Source of the DNA: Phaeosaccion multiseriatum
Taxonomy: Eukaryota > Ochrophyta, other classes
Assembly: GCA_965112735.1 (NCBI GenBank)
Contig: OZ218962.1
Coordinates: forward strand, 3,224,001-3,288,000
Direction: 5' to 3'
Length of the DNA: 64,000 bases
Shown in pieces: positions 23,950 through 37,211 of this stretch. The position numbers and the translations under genes were made by a program. The notes beneath the pieces were generated by a model. It ran no database searches, had not been told where the DNA came from, and was given only the letters and a program-made list of their open reading frames with translations. Each line of letters opens with the position of its first letter. Positions within the stretch are counted from its first letter, which is position 1.

Positions 23950-25875
23950 ATGGGGCACCATCACTCCTCCAGAGTAATGGAGGGCACCTCAGGAATGACG
24001 AAGAGGGGCTCGACGAAGAGAGGACAGGTCAAGCGTGCAGCATTGCCGAAGAACAGTGCAGGGTTGGCCAAACATGGTTCCAAGAGAGGCTCGACGAAGA
24101 GAAGACAGGTCTTACCTGCGGCAATGCCGCCGAGGAATACTAGTGCAGGGCCGGCGGCCTTGCGAATCATGGCCAACCATGGCTCATACAGAGCTCTGTG
24201 GGGGGTGTGCAAGGAGGTGGATGAGATCAACTCCCGCAATTCCCGTACGTTGGCGATCTACGCCGGCATGCCGGCGTGGGAGCAGCGCGAAGTGCTGAGT
24301 CTACTAAGGCGAAAGAAGGGAGAAGAAGAGATGAGGGACAGAGCATCTTCCCTATCCAACAAAGGGACGGCTGGTGCGATACAGCCAGCCGTGGGGGTGG
24401 GCCAGGTAAAGGAGGAGGAAGACGTCATGGTGAGATCATTTCGCGTGGTGGCTGTGAAGATTGGCTGTGGGTACATGTATGACCAGGACGATCACCTTCC
24501 ACACGACTATGGATGTAGGGTTGGCGCATACGACTATGGATATAGGGCTGGCGTTTCGAAGGGACGACGGGCTCGGTTAGTACAAGCATCGATAAAGCGT
24601 GTGCACTTTACGGGGTTTCGCGTGGCGGCAAGTCTTTACCTCAGGGACGACGATGACGAAGAGCTAAGAGACGAGGAAATGATGACGTTTGCAGACAGGC
24701 CTTTCGTGTCGAAGGTACTGCCGCTGTTACCAGCATCGGTCAAGCGTGTGCATTTCCCGCCGGATTTCAATGAGGTGGACGTATCTCTACCTGACACAGT
24801 GGAGGAGGTGGAGATGCTGGGGGAGGAGTTCAACTCCCCTCTCAAGCTGCCTGCTGCTCTGAAGAAGATCACTTTTGGCTGGAACTCAAAGTTCAATCAG
24901 CAGTTGGTCCTTCCTTGTGGTGTGGAGGAGGTGGTGATGGGGCATGACTTTAATCTCCCTCTGGATCTTCCAGCCTCGCTGAAGAAGATCATATTCCGCT
25001 CTTCATTCAATCAGCAGCTGGTCCTTCCTAGTGGTGTGGAGGAGGTGGAGATGGGGTTTGACTTTAACCTCCCTCTGGAGCTGCCTGCCTCACTGAAGAG
25101 GATCAAATTTGACAGCAGGTTTAATCAGCACTTGGTTCTTCCTAGTGGTGTGGAGGAGGTGGAGATGGGGTGGAGCTTTAACCTCCCTCTGGACCTCCCG
25201 GCCTCACTGAAGAAGATCAAATTTGAAAGCAGGTTTAATCAGCACTTGGTTCTTCCTTGTGGTGTAGAAGAGGTGGAGATGGGGTTTGGCTTTAACCTCC
25301 CTCTGCAGTTGCCTTCCTCGCTCAAGAAGATCAAGTTTGGCAAGAACTTCAATCAGCACTTGGTCCTTCCTTGTGGTGTGGAGGAGGTGGAGATGGGGTT
25401 TGACTTTAACCTCCCTCTGGAGCTGCCTGCCTCTCTGAAGAAGCTCACATTTGCCTGGAGGTCTCAGTTCAACCAGCAGTTGGTCCTTCCTTGCGGTCTG
25501 GAGGAGCTGGAGATGGGGTGGAGCTTTAACCACCCTCTGAAGTTCCCTGCCTCGATGAAGAAGATTAGACTTGGCGAGAAGTTCAATCAGCACGTTGTCC
25601 TTCCTTGTGGTGTGGAGAAGGTGGTGATGGGGCGTGACTTCATCCGCCCTCTTGACCTCCCTGCTTCTCTACGGACTCTGAGGCTAGGGCAAGACTTTAA
25701 CCATCCTCTGGACCTTCCTGATTCTCTCCAGACGCTTAGCCTGGGACGGGCTTACACCTGCCCTCTGAAGAGCCTGCCTGCTGGCCTGAGGATGCTTGCG
25801 GTAGGGAGGGACTGCCCGCTGCCCGCACGCCTACCCAAGCGGCTGCTCCTGATCTTTGTGGATTGGGAAGGCTGA
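23950..25875 (+). CDS. Intronless FNIP/LRR-like repeat protein, copy 2
   Basis: A single frame of 641 residues, paralogous to 8453-10384 and in the same orientation. The N-terminus is basic, with an internal duplication (KRGSTKRGQVKRAALP and KRGSTKRRQVLPAAMP), then the shared box LWGVCKEVDEINSRNS and a second shared block FRVVAVKIGC. Repeats run from about residue 265 to 625, alternating FNQHLVLPCGVEEVEMG and FNLPLDLPASLKKIKF. They end with SLPAGLRMLAVGRDCPLPA, matched by SLPAGLRKLTVGRDYPLPA in copy 1. The repeat DNA is almost the same in the two loci, suggesting recent duplication or conversion. The region near residues 170-250 differs from copy 1 (Asp/Tyr-rich, YDQDDHLPHDYG). Probable protein-interaction solenoid; partner unknown. 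Confidence 0.85.
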   Translation: MGHHHSSRVMEGTSGMTKRGSTKRGQVKRAALPKNSAGLAKHGSKRGSTKRRQVLPAAMPPRNTSAGPAALRIMANHGSYRALWGVCKEVDEINSRNSRTLAIYAGMPAWEQREVLSLLRRKKGEEEMRDRASSLSNKGTAGAIQPAVGVGQVKEEEDVMVRSFRVVAVKIGCGYMYDQDDHLPHDYGCRVGAYDYGYRAGVSKGRRARLVQASIKRVHFTGFRVAASLYLRDDDDEELRDEEMMTFADRPFVSKVLPLLPASVKRVHFPPDFNEVDVSLPDTVEEVEMLGEEFNSPLKLPAALKKITFGWNSKFNQQLVLPCGVEEVVMGHDFNLPLDLPASLKKIIFRSSFNQQLVLPSGVEEVEMGFDFNLPLELPASLKRIKFDSRFNQHLVLPSGVEEVEMGWSFNLPLDLPASLKKIKFESRFNQHLVLPCGVEEVEMGFGFNLPLQLPSSLKKIKFGKNFNQHLVLPCGVEEVEMGFDFNLPLELPASLKKLTFAWRSQFNQQLVLPCGLEELEMGWSFNHPLKFPASMKKIRLGEKFNQHVVLPCGVEKVVMGRDFIRPLDLPASLRTLRLGQDFNHPLDLPDSLQTLSLGRAYTCPLKSLPAGLRMLAVGRDCPLPARLPKRLLLIFVDWEG

Positions 25876-26632
25876 CTGACCCGTGTTGATGGGGGGGGGG
25901 GGGAGTAGACAAGTGCGTGGCGTGCTTGTGAAGCTGCTCAGGGGATGACCGCCCCCCCCTCCTCCCGAACGGCGCCGCGACACCACTGGACAGAAAGTCC
26001 GATGCAACAACGCACAGGGGCAGCACCACGAAACGGTGTGTAGATAAAAGAGGAGAAAGATAGAGAGAGATTCGCCCTCGTACAGTAGAACGAGCTCCAT
26101 TAGGCGGTTAAACCATATAAAGTCCATTAGGCGGTTAAACCATGTAAAGAGAGAAACTTCATCCTAAGGATATTTCCAAAGGTGGCAACTCCTCCTCCCT
26201 TCCACACAGGACCAAGCGAGGCGAGCAAGGCGAGGGGCCAAAAGCAGCTCCGCCTGCCCTCCTTCGCTGTTCTTCGTATCCGTCTCTGCAAACACGTGCC
26301 ACACAGTGCCATACAGTGCCATACAGTGCCATACAGTGCCACACACGCCCTCAGCAGCAACACAGAGTGCAGCACGCTCCACTCGAGCTTCATTACTCAG
26401 ACTGAAACTGAAACTGCCCTAGACGTGGGCGCGTGTGCGTGTCCGCCGTAAGCTTCCAGTCCAAGCCCTTTCTTGGCGCCAACGAAGAGGCGGAGAACGA
26501 GTGAGGGGTGAATGTCCCTCTCTTCAAAATGCTCTCTTTGGTAAACTTGTTTGGGCCATTGCACAGCTGTCTCTCATGAATCAGCCGTCGCCCTCTACTG
26601 CTGTATCAGCAACTGCTGCCACTGCCGCCCCT
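25876..26632. other. Convergent intergenic region
   Basis: This lies between the ends of the FNIP-like gene and RsmI. It contains a 27-nt direct duplication (26096-26149), four ACAGTGCCAT units (26301-26342) and a variant 16-mer (GTATCAGCAACTGCTG, 26603-26618). No gene is supported. Confidence 0.6.
26096..26149. repeat. 27-nt direct duplication
   Basis: Two units starting at 26096 and 26123, each TCCATTAGGCGGTTAAACCA plus ATATAAAG or TGTAAAG. Confidence 0.9.
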
Positions 26633-30410
<3,778 letters not shown>

Positions 30411-30421
30411 GACCGCAGAAA

Positions 30422-31482
30422 ATGCAAGTCGTCTTCTGCATCCAGCCAGATATCGCATCCAGCATCCAGCGTATACAGTTGGCAATGTACGACCAACGAG
30501 TCCGCCAGACTTGGATATCAGACGGGGCGGGCGTGATGCAGCAGCAGCCTCCGGGCCGCTCCTTCTGGGCTGAAGATGAAGACGAAAAGCCTTCCCGGGT
30601 CAGGCTGGATGTGCTCACCTCCCTGTCCTGTCTCTGGGAAGAGCATGCTGCAGCCGTCTCACGCCGCCAAGGGGGGGACTTGTCGATGGATAAGCATGAC
30701 CAGGATGGGAGGCAGCGAATGCAGTCCCCCTCCAGCCAGGGGGCTCCGGGAACACCGGGGACGCCCCACAGGCCTAGACCTTCGCAGGCGAGAGTGCGAG
30801 GGAGAGGAGGAGGAGACGAGGGGGGGGGAGCCGGCTCCAGACGCGGAGGAGCTAAGCGTGGGTGGGGCGTGGTCGGAGGGGCGGGGGCTATACTTGGGGT
30901 GCGGCCGCAAAATGCGGGGCAGGGCACACCTTTACTGAGGTGAGACGCTGACGAGAGGCCACCGGCCTTGCCATCCCCCCCCCCACCTCTCTCTCCACCT
31001 CTCTCTCCCCGACAAGATCCCGAGGGAGAACTCCCCACTGGCGTTCGTTCCACCGCTCCCCGACTACCCCCCAACCCCCTCAAATCTCCCCCCCCCCCCC
31101 CCAAACAGGCGTCGCTCATCCTGGGGGCGGCTGACGTCGAGCAGCACTTCGAGCCTCATCGACCCCGAGGCCGTGCGCCAGTGGCAGGAGAAACTCAAGA
31201 GCAGGCTGCGCACCAGGCTCTTCCACTTGCCACAGGTCAGGCACGAGTCAGTGAGGCAGTGAGGCAGAATAAAGTCTAAGTGAAGCCTTGGGTTACAGAG
31301 AAAGAGGGAACATACCCACTTACGCTTAGGATGACAGAGCCTCGTCCTGACCCCCTCTGTTGCCCCGCCCCCCGCTGCAGGTGGTTCTGCAGAGGAAGCA
31401 GCAGGGCATCGCAGAGCAGCAGAAGCAGTTGGCGATACAGCAGCAGGGCATCGCAGACGAGCACAGCCGAAGACAGCAGCAT

Positions 31483-31531
<49 letters not shown>

Positions 31532-33217
31532 CGGCATCCAGCGACAGCCCTGGTAAAAGCGCGTCCAGCTGCCCCACGAGCGGGAGCGGCAGCGGCAGCA
31601 GCATGACCCTGTCTCCTCTCCGTGACGTCACGGCTTCCTCCCTGGGGTCCGCCCCGGACGCTGTGATGCCTGACGTGATGATGCCCGTGATGCCCGTGAT
31701 GCCCTTGATGCCTGACGTCATGACAGTGCCCGTCTCTCTCTCGAGCGAGAGTGTGGTCAGGGCCGCCATCGCGGGCGGTGGAGAGGGTGTGAGCATCACA
31801 GTGTCAGTACCCAAAGACGCCGCCGATGATAGCGTTGAGAAGAGCGTTGATGAGAGGTGTCGGGACCCCCCTCAGAGAGTGTCCAGCACGAGCGGCACGA
31901 GCAGGCGGCGCGGCTTCTACCTCATCGAGCTGCACTCCATCGTCGCCAACTTTGTGGAGTGGAAGCACCAACTGCCCAAGGTGGTGAGTGCGCGAGTCCT
32001 GGCACACCCCTGGGCCCAGTGTCTGCCGTCCACTGCCTTCCATAGTGGGCTGCTCCATCGCTCAAGGGATGCTTTCGTCCCTCTGAACGTGTACCAGGTA
32101 CTGTCCACTCACATTTCCGTCTCTGTCTTTCTCTGCCTCTCTCTCTCTCCCTCGTTTCTCCCTCTCTGCCTCTCTCTCTCTCTCCCCTCTCTTTCGCTCT
32201 TGTGCTATGTCTCTCTCTGTGTTTCTTCGCTCTCTGTCCCCCCCCCCCTCTCCCCGCCGCCCTCCTCCCGTCATCTATACATGGTATCAGGTGCCGTGCT
32301 TCCGGGTTGGCGACGACCGTGACGAGGTGGTGCTCGGCCTGCTGGCGTCCATGGGGTAAGTGCAAGAGAGGGAGCACTTTGGCCTCGGTGGTCATGAGCT
32401 CTCAGCACTGCATCCTCCGCTTCCTCCTCCTCCTCCGCCTCCTCCTCTCCTCCCCTTCCCCCCTTCCCCTTCCCCTTCCCCTGCTACTCACCCCACTCAG
32501 CTCAGCCCCTGCCTGCCCCTTTCCGACCCCTTTGACCACACTACCTGCAGGGTGCACTTACTGTGCAGCTCCCGCGTGGACGTGTTGGCGGCGTCGAGTG
32601 TGTTGGCAAATGCGCGAACATCCAACATGCCCGCCTACGGTGAGTGCGTGCATGGCAGGGCAGGGCAGGACAGTGGATGGCAGTGGATGGCATTGGATGG
32701 CAGTGGATGGCAGTGGATGGCAGGGGATGGCAGGGGATGACAGTGGATGGCAGGGCATGGCAGGGCATGGCAGTGGATGGCAGTGGATGGCAGTGGGTGG
32801 CAGTGCGTGGCAGTGGATGGGATGGTTGTTGATGGCGCATCAGTTCCGCCGCGGGAGAGATCGCTCGGCCATGTACACCTCACACCTTTCCTACCTCACA
32901 CCTCACACCGTACTTGATACCGTACATGGAGAATCGCGCACCGTGTGCCTGACTTTCTCACCCCCTCACTCTCTTACCTCCTCATCTCTCCTTTGTGCTG
33001 TGCCTGGTGCCTGCTGTGCCTGGTGCCTGATCTCTCCTTTGTGCTGTGCCTGGTGCCTGGTGTCAGGGCTGAGCGAGATGAGCGACATACACCCGCACCG
33101 GCCCTCCTCCATGCTGCTGCAGAGCGCCAACTGTGAGTGTCCCGTCAAGACCTTCGCTGTGGACTCAGTGGAGGAGGTGGAGCGCCTCGCACGCTGGCAC
33201 AAGAGGCAGGCCGCGGT

Positions 33218-33248
<31 letters not shown>

Positions 33249-35844
33249 AGGCAGGAGGAGACAGGGGGGGGCGAGGCTGCTGTGTCACCAACTGCTGCTT
33301 CTACTGCACCGTGGAGCTTGCTGATTCGGCTGCGGCGAAGCGTGCCCGACCCGACCAAGGGCTGCTTCCCCACCGGGGCGAGGCTGCAGGACGTGGCGGC
33401 AATCGCGGCGGCGGCGGCGAATGTATCACCAACTGGTGTATCACCAACTGGTGTATCGCCGGCGCCGTGGGGCGGCGTGCACGTGGCGGGGCTCATCGTG
33501 GACGTGGCTCCTGCCCTCAACGCCACTGCGGGAGAACAGGGAGGAGCGGGAGGAGGAGAGGAAGAGGGGGCGGGAGGTACAGCAGTTGGTGATACGGACT
33601 CTAACGGGGCGGAGCTGGAAAGGAGACTATGCTTGGAGCTGCAGCACGCGCGGAAGGTGAGGTGCCCGTGACAGACGTGGGGTGAGACTCTCACTTACGT
33701 ATGATTACGTGGGGGAAGTGTTGTTTGCTGCGCACCTCATCGTTTGCTTCTCCCCCTTGCTCCCTTGTCTCTCTGCCTGCCCATATGCTTGCCCATGCGC
33801 CTGCCCGTATGTCTGTCAGGCCTGGGACGTGCTCGCGTCGCTTCCCCCCCGGGGCCCCTCGAAACTGCTCGTGTGCGGGCTGGTGGCGGAGCGGCAGGGA
33901 GGAGAGCCCCCCCGGGCAAGCACCCTGCCCGCCCTCGGACAAGCGCTCTCAACGTACGTATTGGTGGTGGCACTTGCTTGGCTTCTTGCTTGCCTTCTTG
34001 CCTGCCTTCTTGCTTGCCTTCTTTCTTAGTCCTACTTTTGGGATACGTCTTCTCTCTTCCTACTCTTTCTGTGTGTGTATGTGGTTTTGCGTGTGTGTGC
34101 GTGTGTGTGTGTGTGCGCGTCACGGTCGTCCTCCCACCCCCCTCTCCTTGTGGGCCCACTTGTTGTAGAGGCTTGTGGGCTTGCTATGCACGTGGCATGA
34201 CTTGACAACTCTCCACACACCTCTTCCTCCTCTCTAGCTCCAGCTCAGCGTGCCTTAGGTAGTGTCCCCCCCCCCTGTATCTCCCAATCTCCGACCCCTC
34301 AGGCTGTTTCCTCCCTCGAGCGGGGCCACTGTGTATGCAGACGCGTCGGAGCACCTCATGACGGGGGGATGCTCCATCATCGCCTCCATCATAGGCAAGT
34401 AAGGGGGGGATGGATGGCAGTCTATTGGCGCTGCTGCTTCATACTTATTGCTCATGCCCTTGCTTCTTCTCTCTGTGCTGTGGTGCTGCAGGTCAGAAGC
34501 CCTGCGACGCGCTGAGCGTCGGCAAAGCAGCCCCCACAGGAGCCTTAGGAGCCGAAGGAGCAACTGAAGCTTCATTGCCTGGGTCAAGGCCGACAGACAA
34601 CGCCACTGCGGTTTCCGAGGGCTGGATGTACTACATCGACGACGGCTGCTACGGCTCCATGGGCAGCGTGGCGCTGCTGGGCAGACAGCTCGAACCAAGG
34701 CCCCTCGTGGGCACCGACAAGGGCTACAACGCACGCTGTCGCTTCGGCCGAGGCGCCTGTCGGGGCAGCACCAGCAGCAACACCAGCACCAGCACCAGCA
34801 GTGGGAGGAGAACGAGGAGGAGGGGGAGGAGCGGCTCTGAGGGAATGGCCAGGGGGCGATGCCGCTGCCGGCCGGGCCAGGTGCTCAGGCCGAGGAAGGG
34901 GGAGCCCCTGAGCCACTTTGAAGCCCCCTTTGAAGCAGTGGACACTGCGGTATCACAATCTGCTGCAGCTGCTGCTGCCCATGTTCCTGTGAGGGATGGA
35001 AGAGGGGCCAGCGGAAGTCATATGGGCACTGCCGGCATTGTGCTGTCCTCTGAGTCATCCGACAGAGTCCCAGACAGACAGAGCTCTCAACAAAGAGGAG
35101 CCTCGGAAACCCGTCTACCAGACCCCCTTTCAGCCCCCCCTTCTGTTCCATTTCTCGAGCTGGAGAGTCTTGACCCTGTGGAGAAGCCCCCTCTCTATTC
35201 CGTTGACCCCCCACGGCCTGTCGCTTTTCCACGGACGAAGGAGGAGGAGGACGACGACGAGGAGGAGGAGCAGGAGGAGGAGCAGGAGGAAGGAAAAGAG
35301 CAGGAGGGTGAAGAGCAGGACGGTGAAGAGCAGCGGGAGGAGGAACAAGCAGAGGCGAAGGAGGAAGAAGAGAAGGAGGAGGAGGAAGAAGAGAAGGAGG
35401 AAGAGCAGCAGCAGCAGGAGGAGGAGGAGGAGGAGGAGGAGGAGGCGGTGGTGCCGTGTACTGTGTGGGGCCCTACGTGCGATGGGCTTGACTGCGTGGC
35501 GCGGCTGACACTGCTTCCCCGGATGGGGGAGGGGGATTGGCTCGTCTTCCCGGACATGGCGCTGAAGGTCAGGCTCAGGCATCGGGGTTAGAGGGTCAGG
35601 GTCAGGGTCAAGGCCAGGGTCAGAGTCGGAGCCGGGGTCAGGGTCAGAGTCAGGCCCAAAGTCAAGGCCTCCTCCTCCCCTCCTCGCATGCCCCTGTATC
35701 CCCCTTCCGTCTCATCTGCCTCCAAACCTCCACCACCCCCCCCCCCCCCATACGCCTCCATCGCAGAGCACCTCCCGCGGCACGGCCTTCAACGGCCTCC
35801 CCCCCATCGACGTTGTGTATTGCGTGAGGCAGCGCAACCCCTGA
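30422..35844 (+). CDS. Ornithine-decarboxylase-fold protein lacking catalytic residues (antizyme-inhibitor-like)
   Basis: Exons 30422-30939, 31109-31235, 31381-31983, 32291-32355, 32551-32639, 33067-33656, 33820-33953, 34303-34394, 34492-35567 and 35767-35844 give 1,123 residues in matching phase. Group IV PLP decarboxylase features are GFYLIELHSIVANFVEWKHQ, VLGLLASMG, KTFAVDSVEEVERLARWH, MYYIDDGCYGSM, VWGPTCDGLDCVARLTLLP (with the ODC Cys), GDWLVFPDM and TAFNGLPPIDVVYCV at the end. The PLP lysine motif FYAVKCN is replaced by CFRVGDD (Lys to Gly), the HVGSG region by VDVAP, and the phosphate loop EPGR by ASEH. It should therefore neither bind PLP normally nor decarboxylate ornithine. By analogy with antizyme inhibitors it may regulate polyamine synthesis. 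Large unconserved inserts (Gln repeats, a long Glu tract near 35240-35450) and an N-terminal extension of about 400 residues are unusual. The intron 34395-34491 is GC-AG. Confidence 0.85.
32672..32825. repeat. GGATGGCAGT decamer array in an ODC-like intron
   Basis: About fifteen tandem or near-tandem decamers with variants (GGCAGGGCAT, GGATGACAGT) in the intron 32640-33066. The same motif recurs in introns across the right half of the window. Confidence 0.9.
33580..33595. repeat. Exact copy of dispersed 16-mer, reverse orientation, in an exon
   Basis: CAGCAGTTGGTGATAC inside an ODC-like exon, read there as TAVGDT. Two overlapping variants (GTATCACCAACTGGTG) at 33423-33453 and one at 33282-33297 lie in the same exon. 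Confidence 0.8.
34395..34491 (+). other. GC-AG intron in the ODC-like gene
   Basis: Donor ATAG|GCAAGT and acceptor GCTGCAG. The nearby GT donor at 34399 would shift the frame into a stop, while the GC donor joins SIIG-QKPCDAL in the frame that continues to the conserved YYIDDG. Confidence 0.75.
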
Positions 35845-36007
35845 CACCTGACACCGAGTACTGCAACCCCTGACACCTGACACCGAGTACTGCAACCCCT
35901 GACACCTGACACCGAGTACTGCAACCCCTGACACTTGACACCGAGTACTGCAACCCCTGACACCCGACACCGAGTACTGCAACCCCTGACACCCGACACT
36001 GAGTACT
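35834..36007. repeat. 29-nt tandem repeat spanning the stop codon of the ODC-like gene
   Basis: Six units begin at 35834, 35863, 35892, 35921, 35950 and 35979, each starting GCAACCCCTGACACCTGACA or a close variant. The stop codon TGA (35842-35844) is in the first unit. Confidence 0.92.
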
Positions 36008-36763
36008 GGGTGCGGCTATTCACACACACGAAACACACCGCCCTGTCGATGTTCCGCCGTGTTGGGTATAGCACTTGGGAATGCCATGGTAGTACAGCTA
36101 TGCTGTGTGAGACATTTAGGGTTGGGTTTCAGTGCAGACACGCGCTGCATTGTGGTACCGCGCAGTGCTTGTCTTGTGAAGGACTGATGGACTGGTCCTG
36201 GACTGGTCCATCGCAGTGCCCAGGGCTGTTTTACGGGTCAGTCAGATGGGGCTTGCTCGAAGGGGGGGGCTGAAAATGCCCAGCTCCAACGGTACATGCA
36301 CGAAACAGAGAAGGGCTGAGAAGGGCTGAGAAGGTCATTTGTGTCCCCTCTTCTTCCTCTTTTGATCTCTTTCTTGCTAGTTGAATGCCATTGGAGGCGA
36401 ATGCCATGGCTGCTACGGGCATATCTTTCACGCTGTTCATACCATCTATGGTTGCCTAAAAGTAACGCCTCACTGGTCCGAGAATCAAGTTGAGGTGTTG
36501 GTGCTCCAGATTCAGATTCACAGCTACGCCTTAACCGTCGAGGCGCTTTTTTTGGCAGTGGGGAAATACAAGTGCCACAGCATCAACTCCGCGTTACTGA
36601 CCGAGAAACGGTACCGAGAAACTGTGCAGAAGGAAGGTCCTGCAGTGTTTGAGCAGAAGGTACCATGAAGGTTGCTTGAGAGGAGGATTACATTGAAAAT
36701 CTCCTTTTAAAGATTGAGCCGAGGCGATTGTAAGCTGAGTAGGGGAGCACTTTGGAGGCCAGC
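36008..36763. other. Intergenic region; one small open frame
   Basis: This stretch is less GC-rich than its surroundings. A plus-strand frame at 36381-36668 would encode 95 residues without a recognisable domain, and I do not call it a gene. The promoter of the WD40 gene should lie in the last few hundred bases. Confidence 0.5.
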
Positions 36764-37140
36764 ATGGCGGACTTAGTCGGAGAGGCTGCCCAATCCCTAG
36801 AAGTCTCTACCCGTAGCACTGGAAGCGGTGAGATGACTCCGCGGAGGGTCTCGGCGACGAAGCAGAAGAGGGACAGCCAGAGCAGACTGGACTCGGCCAC
36901 GCAAACACTCGCCAGTCCGCCCAAGGCCACCACCAGCTCCATGCGTAAAAGCTTCGTGGACGACGTGGGCGTGAGCTACGCTCTAAGGATAGACAAGGTG
37001 CTCGACTGCGGCAAGACGGAGGTCTTCGGCCTCAGGTGAGCAGAAGCATTTGCAGGGAGGGGATGGTGGGGGGGAGATGGTAGTGCATGAGGGCGCAGGT
37101 CAGGGGGGAGGGAGGGAAGGAGAGGGGGGACATGGGCGAC

Positions 37141-37211
<71 letters not shown>

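Noticed and set aside
23137-23950. SECIS hairpin downstream of SelO
   Set aside because: Several ATGA cores exist, but I could not pair both stems by eye; not reported as a feature. A covariance or SECIS search would decide.
36381-36668. 95-residue open frame as a small gene
   Set aside because: No homologue, leader or splice context; within chance length for this AT-richer stretch.
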